Assembly: GCA_964438865.1 (NCBI GenBank)
Contig: CAYTMI010000002.1
Coordinates: forward strand, 124,001-188,000
Length of the DNA: 64,000 bases
Origin: G016234445 sp964438865
GTDB lineage: Bacteria; Chloroflexota; Dehalococcoidia; Tepidiformales; Tepidiformaceae
Direction: 5' to 3'
Shown: positions 1 through 8,244 of the stretch, piece by piece
How the letters are laid out: every line of letters starts with the position of its first letter
Numbering within the stretch: the first letter of the stretch is position 1
Translations under genes and position numbers: made by a program
Notes under the pieces: generated by a model
Databases searched by the model: none
Seen by the model: only the letters and a program-made list of their open reading frames with translations
What the model was told of the DNA's origin: nothing

Positions 1-1066
1 CGACACCGGTGGCGCCGAGCGGGTGCCCCTTCGAAAGGAGGCCGCCGCTGGCGTTCACCACGGCCGTCGTCGTGGGCTTGTACGACTTGTCGACGAAGGG
101 CGCCACGTCCTCTTCGTACTTCGTCGGGATCTTGTTTCCGATCCACGGGGCGCCGCTGGCGACGTGCTTGCCGGCTTCGCCGTCACCACAGAGCCCGAGG
201 TTCTCGTAGTGAAGGAGTTCCGCGGTCGCGAAGCAGTCGTGGAGTTCGACCTGGCTGAGGTCCTTGGGGCCGATACCAGCCTGCTCGTAGGCGATCTTGG
301 CGGCGTTGCGGGTCAGGGTGTTGATGTCGGGGAGGGTGAGGCCGCGGTCGCTGAACGGGTCGCTGGTGAGGACGCTGGCCGCGATCTTGATCGGTTGGGT
401 GGTGAACTGGCGGGCCTTTTCCATGGAGCAGAGGACCGCGGCCGCGGCACCGTCGCCGGTGGGGCAGCACATCAGGAGGGTGTTCGGGTAGGCGATCATC
501 CGGCCGGAGAGCACTTCATCGAGCGGAGATTCCTTCTGGTACTGGGCCAGGGGGTTCTGTGTGCTGTGGAAGTGGTTCTTCACGCTGGCGAGCGCGAAAT
601 GCTCCTGCTGGGTTCCATAGGCGCGCATGTGTTCCATGCCCGCCATCCCGAACACGGCCGGCATCATGTAGGAGCCGACACGGCCTTCGAGGCTGGTGGC
701 CGGGTCGCCGCGCGAACCGAGAAGGCCCTGCTTTCCCATCTGTTCGCTGCCGACGGCCATGACGACGTCATAGGCGCCGGAAGCGATGGCAAAGTAGGCC
801 TCGCGGAATGCGGTGGAGCCGGTCGCACAGGCGTTGGCGACGTTGACGACGGGGATGCCGGTCTGGCCCATCTGCTGAAGGATGCGCTGGCCCGAGCCGG
901 AAGTGGCATAGAGGTTGCCGCTGTAGAGGGCCTCCACCTGCTTCATCTCGGCCCCAGCATCCTTAAGGGCCTCAAGGCCCGCCTGGGCGGCGAGCTGGGA
1001 GAAATCACGGTCCGGGTAGCGCCCGAACTTGATCATGGAAACGCCGATGATGGCTACTTCTCGCAT
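1..1066 (-). CDS. Thiolase / acetyl-CoA acetyltransferase, SCP-x type (3' end cut by window)
   Basis: This is a thiolase-family enzyme that would make or cleave 3-ketoacyl-CoA in the cytoplasm. Translation from ATG 1066 begins MREVAIIGVSMIKFGRYPD and stays open to the window edge (about 355 codons; SCP-x thiolases usually have about 390). The nucleophile motif NACATGSTAF places the catalytic Cys at residue 80. The C-terminal GGLLSKGHPLGATG keeps the catalytic His near residue 348, so the enzyme looks active. A strong Shine-Dalgarno (AAGGAGG) precedes the ATG. The DUF35 gene lies just upstream on the same strand, the usual partner of SCP-x-type thiolases. Family is secure from motifs; the substrate cannot be read from sequence. 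Confidence 0.9.
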   Translation of the reverse strand, partial: MREVAIIGVSMIKFGRYPDRDFSQLAAQAGLEALKDAGAEMKQVEALYSGNLYATSGSGQRILQQMGQTGIPVVNVANACATGSTAFREAYFAIASGAYDVVMAVGSEQMGKQGLLGSRGDPATSLEGRVGSYMMPAVFGMAGMEHMRAYGTQQEHFALASVKNHFHSTQNPLAQYQKESPLDEVLSGRMIAYPNTLLMCCPTGDGAAAAVLCSMEKARQFTTQPIKIAASVLTSDPFSDRGLTLPDINTLTRNAAKIAYEQAGIGPKDLSQVELHDCFATAELLHYENLGLCGDGEAGKHVASGAPWIGNKIPTKYEEDVAPFVDKSYKPTTTAVVNASGGLLSKGHPLGATGV

Positions 1067-1096
1067 GGTGCCTCCTTGGTAAAGCGCGAGCCCGGA

Positions 1097-1525
1097 CTAG
1101 ACGGGGCGGAACTTGTAGGCGATGTAGGAGTTGCCTTCCCGATCTTCGGAAACCTTCTCCGTGTACATCTTGACTTTCATGCCGAACTTGAGGTTCTTGG
1201 GGTCCGGCTCCACGCCTTCGATGTTCGTGTTGACCGAGACCCCTTCGGGCAGGTCGACGACGGCGACGGCGTAGGGCGCCTTCACGTATGGGGTGGCCTG
1301 GTGGATGATCGACCAGACATAGACTTCGCCGGTGTCGCTGAGGCGGATCGCCTCGAACGGCCCGGTGCCCGAGCACTTCCCGCAGAACATGCGGGGGCCG
1401 ACGTAGACAGTGTTGCACTTGGTGCACTTGCTGCCGCTGAGGTAGTCCTGATCGCGGGTGGCCCCCAACGTCAGGTGCGGGACGAGCGGACGGACTTCTG
1501 GTGCTGCTGCTGCTGTCTCAGCCAT
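1097..1525 (-). CDS. DUF35 zinc-ribbon/OB-fold acyl-CoA-binding protein
   Basis: This 142-residue protein has an N-terminal rubredoxin-like zinc ribbon and a C-terminal OB fold. The ribbon has its four Cys in two pairs (CTKC and CGKC) at about residues 34-56. In known complexes, DUF35 proteins bind the CoA part of the substrate and pair with a thiolase-like subunit, either SCP-x thiolases or Ltp2-type aldolases. The start at 1525 is chosen because AAAGGAGGAG lies at ideal spacing; an in-frame ATG further upstream has no such site. The thiolase gene follows after 30 bp and is probably co-transcribed. It differs from the second DUF35 copy at 60409-60888, which has lost all four ligands. Confidence 0.9.
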   Translation of the reverse strand: MAETAAAAPEVRPLVPHLTLGATRDQDYLSGSKCTKCNTVYVGPRMFCGKCSGTGPFEAIRLSDTGEVYVWSIIHQATPYVKAPYAVAVVDLPEGVSVNTNIEGVEPDPKNLKFGMKVKMYTEKVSEDREGNSYIAYKFRPV

Positions 1526-1716
1526 GCGAACTCCTCCTTTCAAGATCACGCGTGTGTCTGGGGCAGGGTCGCGGGCTCGCGCCGGCCCGAAGCCCCGGGC
1601 AGATGCGCAGTCATTGTGGTCACCACGGAGAAGCGCGTCAACTACGCTTGCTGTCCCTCAGCGGAGGCAGGCGGTAGCATCCCGGCATCTTCGGCAAAGC
1701 CGGGCGCGGAGGACCG

Positions 1717-2895
1717 TTGCCTCACTACCTGGGCCAAATCCTGGCCGTGGGGATCACGTTCGCGGCCGCGTCGCTGGCCGTTGCCGGCGCATTGCGCTGG
1801 GGCATCGTTGCGCCGGCGGCCGAAGGGACGGCGGCCGCCGACACCCGAGCCGCCTCGCCCGATGGAATCGCTGGCAGGATGGTGCTCCCCGAAACGACCC
1901 GCGACCGGACGGCGGCCGTTTGCCCGGACACCTCCAGCCTCCTCCAGACGACGGTGCCGGCCTACGAGGCGGGCGGGCGCTACGGTGACCGCGTGGCCAG
2001 CGTCGCCGCCGCCTACGGCGCCGCCGGCGAGTCGCCCATCCCCTTCTTCCAGGACTACTCCGTTGAGGGCGACTACCTGAACTATGGCAGCGTCCTGGAC
2101 TACAACCCGACGCACGACTTCACCTTCGACGGGGACGGCATCCCGATGCTGCGGCTGGGAGGCAACCTCTACTACGCGCCGGTGAACCTCGGGCAGGTGG
2201 CCCTCTGGCGCTACGGCCGCTACCTCCGGGGGATGGAGCCCGCCACCGAGTTCCTGAAGCTGGCCGACTTCCTCACCGGTCTCCAGGACGAGAGGGGTGC
2301 GTTCCTCTATCCGTACCCATTCGGCTACTACCTCACGGGCGAACTGTTCGAGCCGGGGTGGACTTCCGGCATGGCCCAGGGTGTTGGCATGAGCGTGCTC
2401 GCCCGTGCGTTTCTCGTGACCGGAGACCCGAAGTACCGGGAGGCAGGGGATCGCGCGCTTGCGTTCCTAACCACGCCCGCCGGGCTGGGCGGGCCGCAGA
2501 ACACCCTCTGGGCGCTCGACCTGTCGCTGGGCGGGTACACGACGCTGGAGGAGTTCCCGAGCCATCCCCCGTACTACACGCTGAACGGCTTCATGTTCAC
2601 GATGCTCGGCCTCTACGACTGGGAACAACTGGACCCAGCTGCGGGAACGACGGCCGCAACGGCGCGCGAGTGGTTCGACCGAAGCCTCGTCACCCTGCTC
2701 TACACGCTCCCTTATTACGATGCCGGCGGCTTCAGCACGTACGACCTCGGCCACGTCATCGCCGGGGCTTCCCCGAACCTGCAGCCGGAGTACCACCTCA
2801 TCCACGTCTACCTGCTGCACGCGCTGCATTCGATCACCGGGGTCGACCGCCTGAAGTGCTTCGAACGGCTCTGGCATGCCTACGTTGAGCCGTAG
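1717..2895 (+). CDS. Secreted D-glucuronyl C5-epimerase-like protein
   Basis: This 392-residue protein starts at TTG with a GGAGGA site just upstream. Residues 1-30 form a hydrophobic signal or anchor segment, followed by a low-complexity linker to about residue 60. The rest resembles the C-terminal alpha/alpha-barrel of heparosan/alginate-type glucuronyl C5-epimerases. Visible hallmarks are the aromatic-rich stretch around GWTSGMAQGVGMSVLARAF (residues ~218-236) and PKYREAGDRAL. Such enzymes invert C5 of hexuronic acids in extracellular polysaccharides. It stands alone, with no glycosyltransferases nearby, and the T-box promoter begins 55 bp downstream. The family match is by pattern; the true substrate is unknown, and a general glycan-processing (alpha/alpha)6 enzyme is the alternative. 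Confidence 0.65.
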   Translation: MPHYLGQILAVGITFAAASLAVAGALRWGIVAPAAEGTAAADTRAASPDGIAGRMVLPETTRDRTAAVCPDTSSLLQTTVPAYEAGGRYGDRVASVAAAYGAAGESPIPFFQDYSVEGDYLNYGSVLDYNPTHDFTFDGDGIPMLRLGGNLYYAPVNLGQVALWRYGRYLRGMEPATEFLKLADFLTGLQDERGAFLYPYPFGYYLTGELFEPGWTSGMAQGVGMSVLARAFLVTGDPKYREAGDRALAFLTTPAGLGGPQNTLWALDLSLGGYTTLEEFPSHPPYYTLNGFMFTMLGLYDWEQLDPAAGTTAATAREWFDRSLVTLLYTLPYYDAGGFSTYDLGHVIAGASPNLQPEYHLIHVYLLHALHSITGVDRLKCFERLWHAYVEP

Positions 2896-2949
2896 GAAGG
2901 CTTGTGCGGCGACGATGGGGACAGCGGCCCAGCCACGGGACCGAATTTC

Positions 2950-2979
2950 TTGACAGTGCCCGCCATGCCACCCTACCCT
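2950..2979 (+). promoter_or_regulatory. Sigma-70-type promoter of the trp T-box operon
   Basis: A perfect -35 TTGACA (2950-2955) is followed after 18 bp by a -10-like TACCCT (2974-2979). The predicted transcription start near 2986 is exactly where the T-box leader begins. Confidence 0.7.
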
Positions 2980-2984
2980 CTGGC

Positions 2985-3285
2985 ATTACAACTGAAGAAA
3001 AGAATGGCGAAGATCGGGAAGAGTAGCCGGTCAGGCGAGCCTCCAGAGAGCCGGGGCAAGGTGAGAGCCCGGTGGCGGCGCGACAGGTGAATGGACCCGG
3101 GAGCCGCGGGCGCGAACGGCAGCATGCCAACTAGCCCCCGCCGGAATGGGCACCGTTATCAGCGCCCGGGTGATCGCTCAGTTTGAGCCGTCGCTGACGC
3201 AGAGTGTCCCGGGGAACCGGGGAACAAAGGTGGCACCGCGAGAGACCCCTCGTCCTTTGGATGGAGGGGTTTTGTGTTTTGTATT
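2985..3285 (+). promoter_or_regulatory. tRNA-Trp T-box riboswitch
   Basis: This leader RNA senses uncharged tRNA-Trp and lets transcription continue when tryptophan charging is low. Stem I contains the AGAGAG element (about 3047-3053) and GGTGAGAGCC (about 3059-3068). The specifier is TGG at 3092-3094, followed by a purine (GAATGGAC). The T-box itself is AAAGGTGGCACCGCG (3226-3240). Its bulge TGGC (3231-3234) can pair with a GCCA acceptor end, and bacterial tRNA-Trp usually has G at position 73, so specifier and bulge agree. An intrinsic terminator follows. The first gene downstream encodes a TrpB2 and the fourth is trpS, which fits tryptophan control. Confidence 0.93.
3245..3280 (+). terminator. 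T-box-controlled intrinsic terminator
   Basis: The stem ACCCCTC (3245-3251) pairs with GAGGGGT (3264-3270) and is followed by TTTGTGTTTT. Its 5' arm lies directly after the T-box, so it competes with the antiterminator, as expected for a transcriptional T-box switch. Confidence 0.88.
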
Positions 3286-3325
3286 CCGTCACGGGCAAAG
3301 CCCGTACGACCCGAAAGGACCGGAC

Positions 3326-4743
3326 ATGGCGACCAAGAAGTTCTTCCTCAACGAATCGGAGATCCCGACGCACTGGTACAACATCGGCGCGGATCTGAAG
3401 ACGCCGCCGCCGCCGCCGCTACACCCGGCGACCCACGAGCCCATCGGCCCGGAGGCTCTGGCGCCCCTCTTCCCGATGGAGCTGATCAAGCAAGAAGTCT
3501 CGACCGAACGCTACATCGCCATTCCGGAAGAGGTGCGAGAGATCTACAAGATCTGGCGGCCGGCCCCGCTGATCCGGGCGACGGCGCTGGAAAAGGCGCT
3601 CGATACCCCCGCCCGCATCTACTACAAGTACGAGGGCGGTTCGCCTTCCGGTTCGCACAAGCCGAACACGGCCGTCGCCCAGGCCTACTACAACAAGCAG
3701 GAAGGCGTGAAGCGGATCGCGACGGAGACTGGCGCGGGCCAGTGGGGTTCGTCGCTCGCCTTCGCCTGCCAGCTGTTCGGGATCGAAGCCAAGGTCTACA
3801 TGGTCAAGATCTCCTACACGCAGAAGCCGTATCGCCGTTCGATGATGCGGATCTGGGGCGGCAGCGTCGTCGCCAGCCCGAGCAACGAAACCAACGCCGG
3901 CCGCGCAATCCTCGAACAGGACCCGGAGAGCGACGGATCCCTCGGGATCGCGATCAGCGAAGCGGTGGAAGACGCAGCGATGCGCGAAGATACGAAGTAC
4001 TCCCTCGGGAGCGTCCTCAACCACGTCCTCCTCCACCAGACCGTCATCGGTCAGGAAGCGATGAAGCAGATGGAGATGGCGGGCGACTACCCGGACGTGG
4101 TCATCGGTTGCGCCGGCGGCGGTTCGAACGCGGCAGGCCTGATGTTCCCGTTCCTCAAGGACAAGCTCGACGGGACCCGGAACGCGCGCTTCCTGGCGGT
4201 CGAACCGTCCTCCTGCCCCAGCCTGACCAAGGGCGAATACCGGTACGACTTCGGCGACGTGGCTGGGCCGACGCCGCTGATGAAGATGCTCGAATTGCCT
4301 TGCTTTGCGGCATCTTCCACCCNNNNNNNNNNCCGCTGATGAAGATGTACACGCTCGGGCACACCTTCATGCCGCCCGGCATCCACGCCGGCGGCCTGCG
4401 CTACCACGCGATGGCGCCGTTGCTCTGCCACCTCTATGAGGGCGGCTATATCGAGGCGAAGGCGTACCCCCAGAACCCCTGCTTCGAAGCCGCCACGCTC
4501 TTCGCACGCACGGAGGGCATCATCCCCGCGCCGGAAAGCTCGCATGCCATCCGCGCCGCCATCGATGAGGCCCTTGAGGCGAAGCAGGCCGGCAAGTCCC
4601 GGATCATCCTCTTCAACCTCAGCGGCCACGGGCTGCTGGATATGCAGGCTTACGACGACTACCTCGGCGGCAAGCTCATCGACGACGAGTACCCGGCCGA
4701 GAAGGTGAAGGAGGCCATGAAGAGCCTCCCCGTCATCAACTAA
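3326..4743 (+). CDS. trpB2: Tryptophan synthase beta-like protein TrpB2 (interrupted by an assembly gap)
   Basis: This is a PLP-dependent TrpB2 (COG1350) enzyme that condenses indole with serine. It starts MATKKFFLNESEIPTHWYN, 46 bp after the T-box terminator. The PLP lysine is in SGSHKPNTA and the phosphate-binding loop is GGGSNAAG. The gene is split by 10 Ns, and the two halves lie in different reading frames. A 15-bp sequence ending the true 5' part (4274-4288) recurs right after the gap (4333-4347). Removing 4289-4347 restores one 452-residue frame through PLMKM-YTLGHTF, a normal TrpB2 length. The frame break is therefore an assembly artefact. A second, TrpB1-type gene lies later in the operon. 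Confidence 0.92.
4289..4332. other. Assembly gap with spurious contig end
   Basis: The Ns fill 4323-4332. The 34 bases before them (4289-4322) fit neither reading frame of trpB2 and look less GC-rich than their surroundings. A 15-bp duplication flanks the block, so it is best read as an unmerged contig overlap plus a bad contig end. Confidence 0.9.
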
Positions 4744-4781
4744 CGCCGGACTGTGGGGCGTTCGCCCCGGGAGGACACCAG

Positions 4782-4892
4782 ATGACCACGCTTGCCCCTG
4801 TTGCACCCCTGGAAGACCGGATGCGGGGGGTACTGGCCTGCGACCGGCTGCTCGCGTTCCTGGGCGGCTGTTGCGGTAAGGCGGCTGCCTGA
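4782..4892 (+). CDS. Small ORF of 36 codons between trpB2 and the helix-bundle gene
   Basis: The ORF starts at ATG 4782 with GGGAGGAC about 8 bp upstream, a better ribosome site than most genes here have. It ends TGATG, overlapping the next start by one base. The peptide begins MTTLAPVAPLEDRMRGVL and ends with a Cys-Cys pair and a small Ala-rich tail (GGCCGKAAA). It has no tryptophan, so it is not a classical trp leader peptide. I do not recognise a family. It may be a real small protein or a coupling ORF that aids translation of the next gene. Confidence 0.5.
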   Translation: MTTLAPVAPLEDRMRGVLACDRLLAFLGGCCGKAAA

Positions 4893-5344
4893 TGCCAGAA
4901 TTCACCTACCAGGACATCGAGGCATGGCACACCGCCCTGAAGCTGTCCGCCAGCACGGGCCGCCTGAAGATCGGTTCGAACCTGAAAGCTTCGGCCGACG
5001 CCCAGGCTCACGCATTCGAACAGGCCGGGCTTGCCGTCGCGCTCATTGCCGAGGCCAGCACGCGGGAGGGCCCCGCCCAGGTCGGGCTCTACCGCGATGC
5101 TCGCGGTTCGCTGGCGCAGTGCCGGGCCTGGCTGCACGTGCTCGCGGCCGTCACCAACGAAAACGAGTCCGTCTTCCTGAACGAATTCGAACTCGCGGAA
5201 CAGGCGTCCCGGCAAGTGAGCGGCCTGATTCGCAACAGTGAACGCGGGGCGGCGGGTGCCCCCGGGCGTCCGCCCATGCGTCCCGCTTCTGGCGGCCCCG
5301 GCCCGCGTCCCGCCGGTCCCCCCCGCGGAGGAGCCCCGCGATGA
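4892..5344 (+). CDS. Four-helix-bundle (S23/IVP-like) protein
   Basis: This 150-residue protein is predicted to be almost wholly helical in residues 1-115 (DIEAWHTALKLSAS, then AHAFEQAGLAVALIAEAS, then RGSLAQCRAWLHVLAAVTNE). That pattern resembles the four-helix-bundle family first named for 23S rRNA intervening-sequence proteins. The last 35 residues are Gly/Pro/Arg-rich and probably disordered. No catalytic residues are evident; family members are of uncertain function and some may bind nucleic acid. It lies between trpB2 and trpS, overlapping trpS by 4 bp, so it is expressed under the T-box. Family call is moderate. Confidence 0.6.
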   Translation: MPEFTYQDIEAWHTALKLSASTGRLKIGSNLKASADAQAHAFEQAGLAVALIAEASTREGPAQVGLYRDARGSLAQCRAWLHVLAAVTNENESVFLNEFELAEQASRQVSGLIRNSERGAAGAPGRPPMRPASGGPGPRPAGPPRGGAPR

Positions 5345-6363
5345 GCGAACGCAAGCGCATCCTCACAGGCATCCGGCCCACCGGCGCCCTTCACCTGGGG
5401 CACTATGCCGGTGCACTGGAGAACTGGGTGCGGCTTCAGAAGGAGTACAACTGCTACTTCCTGATTGCCGACTACCAGGTCTCGGACTACGCGGACGACA
5501 TCACGCGTGTCCGCGACGCCGTCTGGGAGGTTGCGCTCGACTGGCTGGCGGTGGGGCTGGACCCCGAAGGCAGCCACTTCGTCATCGAAAGCCTGGTCCC
5601 GGAACACGCCGAACTGGCGACGTGGCTGGGATGGTTCCTGCCCGTGGCGATGCTGGAACGGAACCCCACGCTCAAAGCGGAAATGGAGGCGATGGAGAAC
5701 CCGGACGACCCGAATGCCGAGCGGAAGTCCGTGCCCGTTGCCTTCTACAACTACCCGGTGATGCAGGTGGCGAACATCCTCATGCCGCGTGCCCACCTGG
5801 TCCCCGTGGGAGACGACCAGCTTCCCCACATCGAACTGACGCGGGAGACGGCGCGGCGCTTCAACCATCGCTTCAAAGAAGTGTTCCCGGAGCCGGAAGC
5901 GCTGCTGGGCCGGGTCCCCAGGCTGGTCGGGACCGATGGGAACGCAAAGATGAGCAAGTCCAAGAACAACGCCATCTTCCTGAAGGACGACGCGAAGACC
6001 GTCACCCAGAGCGTCATGTCAATGTTCACGCCGCGGATGAACCGGACAGACCCCGGCGACCCCGAGATCACCCCCGCCTTCATGTACCACGACGCCTTCA
6101 ACCCCGACCGGGACGAAGTGGAAGACCTGAAAGAACGCTACCGCAAGGGCGCGGTGGGCGATGTCGAGGTGAAGCAGAAGCTCGCAGTGGCGCTGAATGC
6201 GTTCCTCGAACCCATCCGTGACCGGCGGGCGCGGCATGCTTCGAACATGCGTTATGTTAGGGAGGTGCTGGAGCACGGTTCCACCCGCGGCCGGGCGATC
6301 GCGCGGGAGACGATGGAGATGGTGCGCGACGCCCTCGACCTGAACTACCTGGGGAAGTACTGA
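5341..6363 (+). CDS. trpS: Tryptophanyl-tRNA synthetase
   Basis: This class I synthetase charges tRNA-Trp with tryptophan. Its 340 residues match the family length. The HIGH-type motif is GALHLGHYAGAL (residues ~16-27) and the KMSKS loop is KMSKSKNN. The start overlaps the preceding stop as ATGA, and the stop overlaps the trpE start by one base, so translation is probably coupled. Being behind the tRNA-Trp T-box gives a feedback loop: low charging raises both tryptophan synthesis and the charging enzyme. Confidence 0.97.
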   Translation: MSERKRILTGIRPTGALHLGHYAGALENWVRLQKEYNCYFLIADYQVSDYADDITRVRDAVWEVALDWLAVGLDPEGSHFVIESLVPEHAELATWLGWFLPVAMLERNPTLKAEMEAMENPDDPNAERKSVPVAFYNYPVMQVANILMPRAHLVPVGDDQLPHIELTRETARRFNHRFKEVFPEPEALLGRVPRLVGTDGNAKMSKSKNNAIFLKDDAKTVTQSVMSMFTPRMNRTDPGDPEITPAFMYHDAFNPDRDEVEDLKERYRKGAVGDVEVKQKLAVALNAFLEPIRDRRARHASNMRYVREVLEHGSTRGRAIARETMEMVRDALDLNYLGKY

Positions 6364-7847
6364 TGCTGCGGCCGACCCTGGAAGAAGTGAAGGAACTCGC
6401 CAGGGCGGGCGGCGGGAACGTGGTCCCCATCTACCGCGACGTCACGGCGGACCTGGAGACGCCGGTCTCGGCCTATCTCAAGGTGGCGCGGGGGAAGTAC
6501 TCGTTCCTGCTGGAGTCGGTGGAGGGCGGCGAGCGCCTGGCGCGCTACAGCTTCATCGGCACGGAACCCTACCGCGTCCTCCGCACGGGCGACGGGCCCG
6601 GCGAGACAGGCGGCGACCCTCTGATCCAGATCGAAGACGAACTCCGGCGCTACAAGCCGATTAAGGTCGAGGGGCTGCCACGCTTCCACGGCGGCGCGGT
6701 GGGCTACATGGCCTACGAGGTCGCCCGGTACTACGAGCGCCTGCCCCTCCCGGAAGCAGACCCGCAGGGGTTGCCCGAATCGGTCTTCATGTTCTGCGAC
6801 AGTCTGCTCGTGTTCGACCACCTTCAGCACACGATCAAGGTCATCGGCCACGTCCGCCTGGACGGCGACATCGACGCTTCCTACCGGGCAGCGGCCTTCA
6901 AGATCGACGAACTCGTCGACCGGCTGGCGGAGCCGCTCGACCGGCTGCCCTACGAGATCAAGCTCCCGCGGACGACCAACAACACCTTCGTGTCCAACCA
7001 CACGAAAGAAGACTTCATGGCGAAGGTGGAGCGGGCGAAGGAGTACATCTACAAGGGCGACACCTATCAGATCCAGGTCTCGCAACGGTTCACCCGGAAG
7101 ACGGACATCCACCCCTTCGAGGTGTACCGGGCGCTGCGGGTCGTGAACCCCTCGCCCTACATGTACTACCTGGAGCTCGATGACATGCATGTGGTTGGGG
7201 CTTCGCCGGAGATGCTGATCCGGGTGGAAGAGGGGGACATCGAGACCCATCCGATCGCCGGGACGCGCCGCCGCGGACGCAACCCCGAAGACGAAGCGCG
7301 GATGGCGAACGAACTCCAGTCATCCGAGAAGGAACGGGCCGAGCACATCATGCTCGTGGACCTCGCCCGCAACGACCTCGGCCGGGTCTGCAAGCCGGGC
7401 ACCGTCGAAGTGACGTCGCTGATGGTGATCGAACGGTACTCCCACGTCATGCACCTGGTGTCGCATGTGGTCGGCAAACTGCGGCCGGAGGTATCGACCT
7501 ACGACGCGCTGCGCGCCTACTTCCCGCACGGAACCGTCACCGGCGCCCCGAAGATCCGGACGATGGAGATCATCGCCGAACTGGAAGGGGAGCAGCGCGG
7601 CGGCTACGGCGGCTGCGTCGGCTACTTCGACCTTTCCGGGAATTGCGACACCGCCCTCGCTATCCGCACGATCTGGATGAAGGACGGCAACGCCTACGTC
7701 CAGGCCGCCGGGGGCGTCGTCTTCGACAGCACGCCCGAAGAGGAGTACCTGGAATCCGGGAACAAGGCCCGGGCGATGATGCGGGCCATCGACCAGGCCG
7801 AAATCAACGCCGCCGAGCAGCGCCGTGGGAGTCTCGGCTATGGCTAG
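6363..7847 (+). CDS. trpE: Anthranilate synthase component I
   Basis: TrpE converts chorismate to anthranilate using ammonia supplied by TrpG. The 494-residue protein carries the N-terminal LLES motif (SFLLESVEGGERLARYSF), part of the tryptophan feedback-inhibition site. The chorismate-binding domain is marked by PIAGTRRRGR, GTVTGAPKIRTMEI and GGYGGCVGYFD. It follows trpS with a one-base overlap. trpG is not adjacent as usual: four other genes stand between them, although all are translationally chained. Confidence 0.97.
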   Translation: MLRPTLEEVKELARAGGGNVVPIYRDVTADLETPVSAYLKVARGKYSFLLESVEGGERLARYSFIGTEPYRVLRTGDGPGETGGDPLIQIEDELRRYKPIKVEGLPRFHGGAVGYMAYEVARYYERLPLPEADPQGLPESVFMFCDSLLVFDHLQHTIKVIGHVRLDGDIDASYRAAAFKIDELVDRLAEPLDRLPYEIKLPRTTNNTFVSNHTKEDFMAKVERAKEYIYKGDTYQIQVSQRFTRKTDIHPFEVYRALRVVNPSPYMYYLELDDMHVVGASPEMLIRVEEGDIETHPIAGTRRRGRNPEDEARMANELQSSEKERAEHIMLVDLARNDLGRVCKPGTVEVTSLMVIERYSHVMHLVSHVVGKLRPEVSTYDALRAYFPHGTVTGAPKIRTMEIIAELEGEQRGGYGGCVGYFDLSGNCDTALAIRTIWMKDGNAYVQAAGGVVFDSTPEEEYLESGNKARAMMRAIDQAEINAAEQRRGSLGYG

Positions 7848-8244
7848 GACGATGGGAGACGACCGGCCGGACTGCGTCTACGGGATCCTCGTGCGGGATC
7901 ATCGGGTCTTCCTCGCCCGTTACCCGCGGGGCGAGGGCCTCCCCGGCGGCGTCTTTCGCCCCATGGCTGACGACCGCAAGGGGGAGCTTCGCGCCCACCT
8001 GGTGGACCAACTGGGGATCCTGGCCGGGGCGACGTGGGCGCAGGGGGCGTTCGACTACCACCACCCTCTCGAGGATCGGCCGCGCTTTTCCGGCTTCTAT
8101 ACCGTCTGGGAGTGGGAGGGAGAGATCTCCGCTGTGGCGGGCCGCTGGCTGGACGAAGACGGGGTCCGGGCGAGCATGCTCGGGCCGTCGCTCCGCATCC
8201 TCCTCCTGAGCGTGATCTCCACGCTCGCTCTGAAGACGACATGA
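7840..8244 (+). CDS. Nudix-fold protein with degenerate Nudix box
   Basis: ATG 7840 overlaps the end of trpE and gives a 134-residue protein. The layout (YGILVRDHRVFLARYP, then LPGGVFRP, then a helix ending DQLGI) follows a Nudix hydrolase. In the box, the canonical REXXEEXG is replaced by RAHLVDQLG, so the metal-binding glutamates are mostly missing. It may bind a nucleotide-like ligand without hydrolysing it. It overlaps the next Nudix-like gene by 4 bp. No substrate can be inferred; location suggests a role tied to tryptophan synthesis, but this is only context. Confidence 0.6.
   Translation: MARTMGDDRPDCVYGILVRDHRVFLARYPRGEGLPGGVFRPMADDRKGELRAHLVDQLGILAGATWAQGAFDYHHPLEDRPRFSGFYTVWEWEGEISAVAGRWLDEDGVRASMLGPSLRILLLSVISTLALKTT

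Noticed and set aside
23..2080. A 685-codon plus-strand ORF over the thiolase and DUF35
   Set aside because: It lies antisense to two genes with clear motifs and runs out of frame into the C5-epimerase gene.
3146..4339. A biological frameshift or programmed recoding in trpB2
   Set aside because: The frame break is fully explained by a 15-bp duplicated contig end flanking Ns.
4782..4892. The 36-codon ORF as a trp attenuator leader peptide
   Set aside because: It has no Trp codons and lies downstream of trpB2, with no terminator/antiterminator structure after it.
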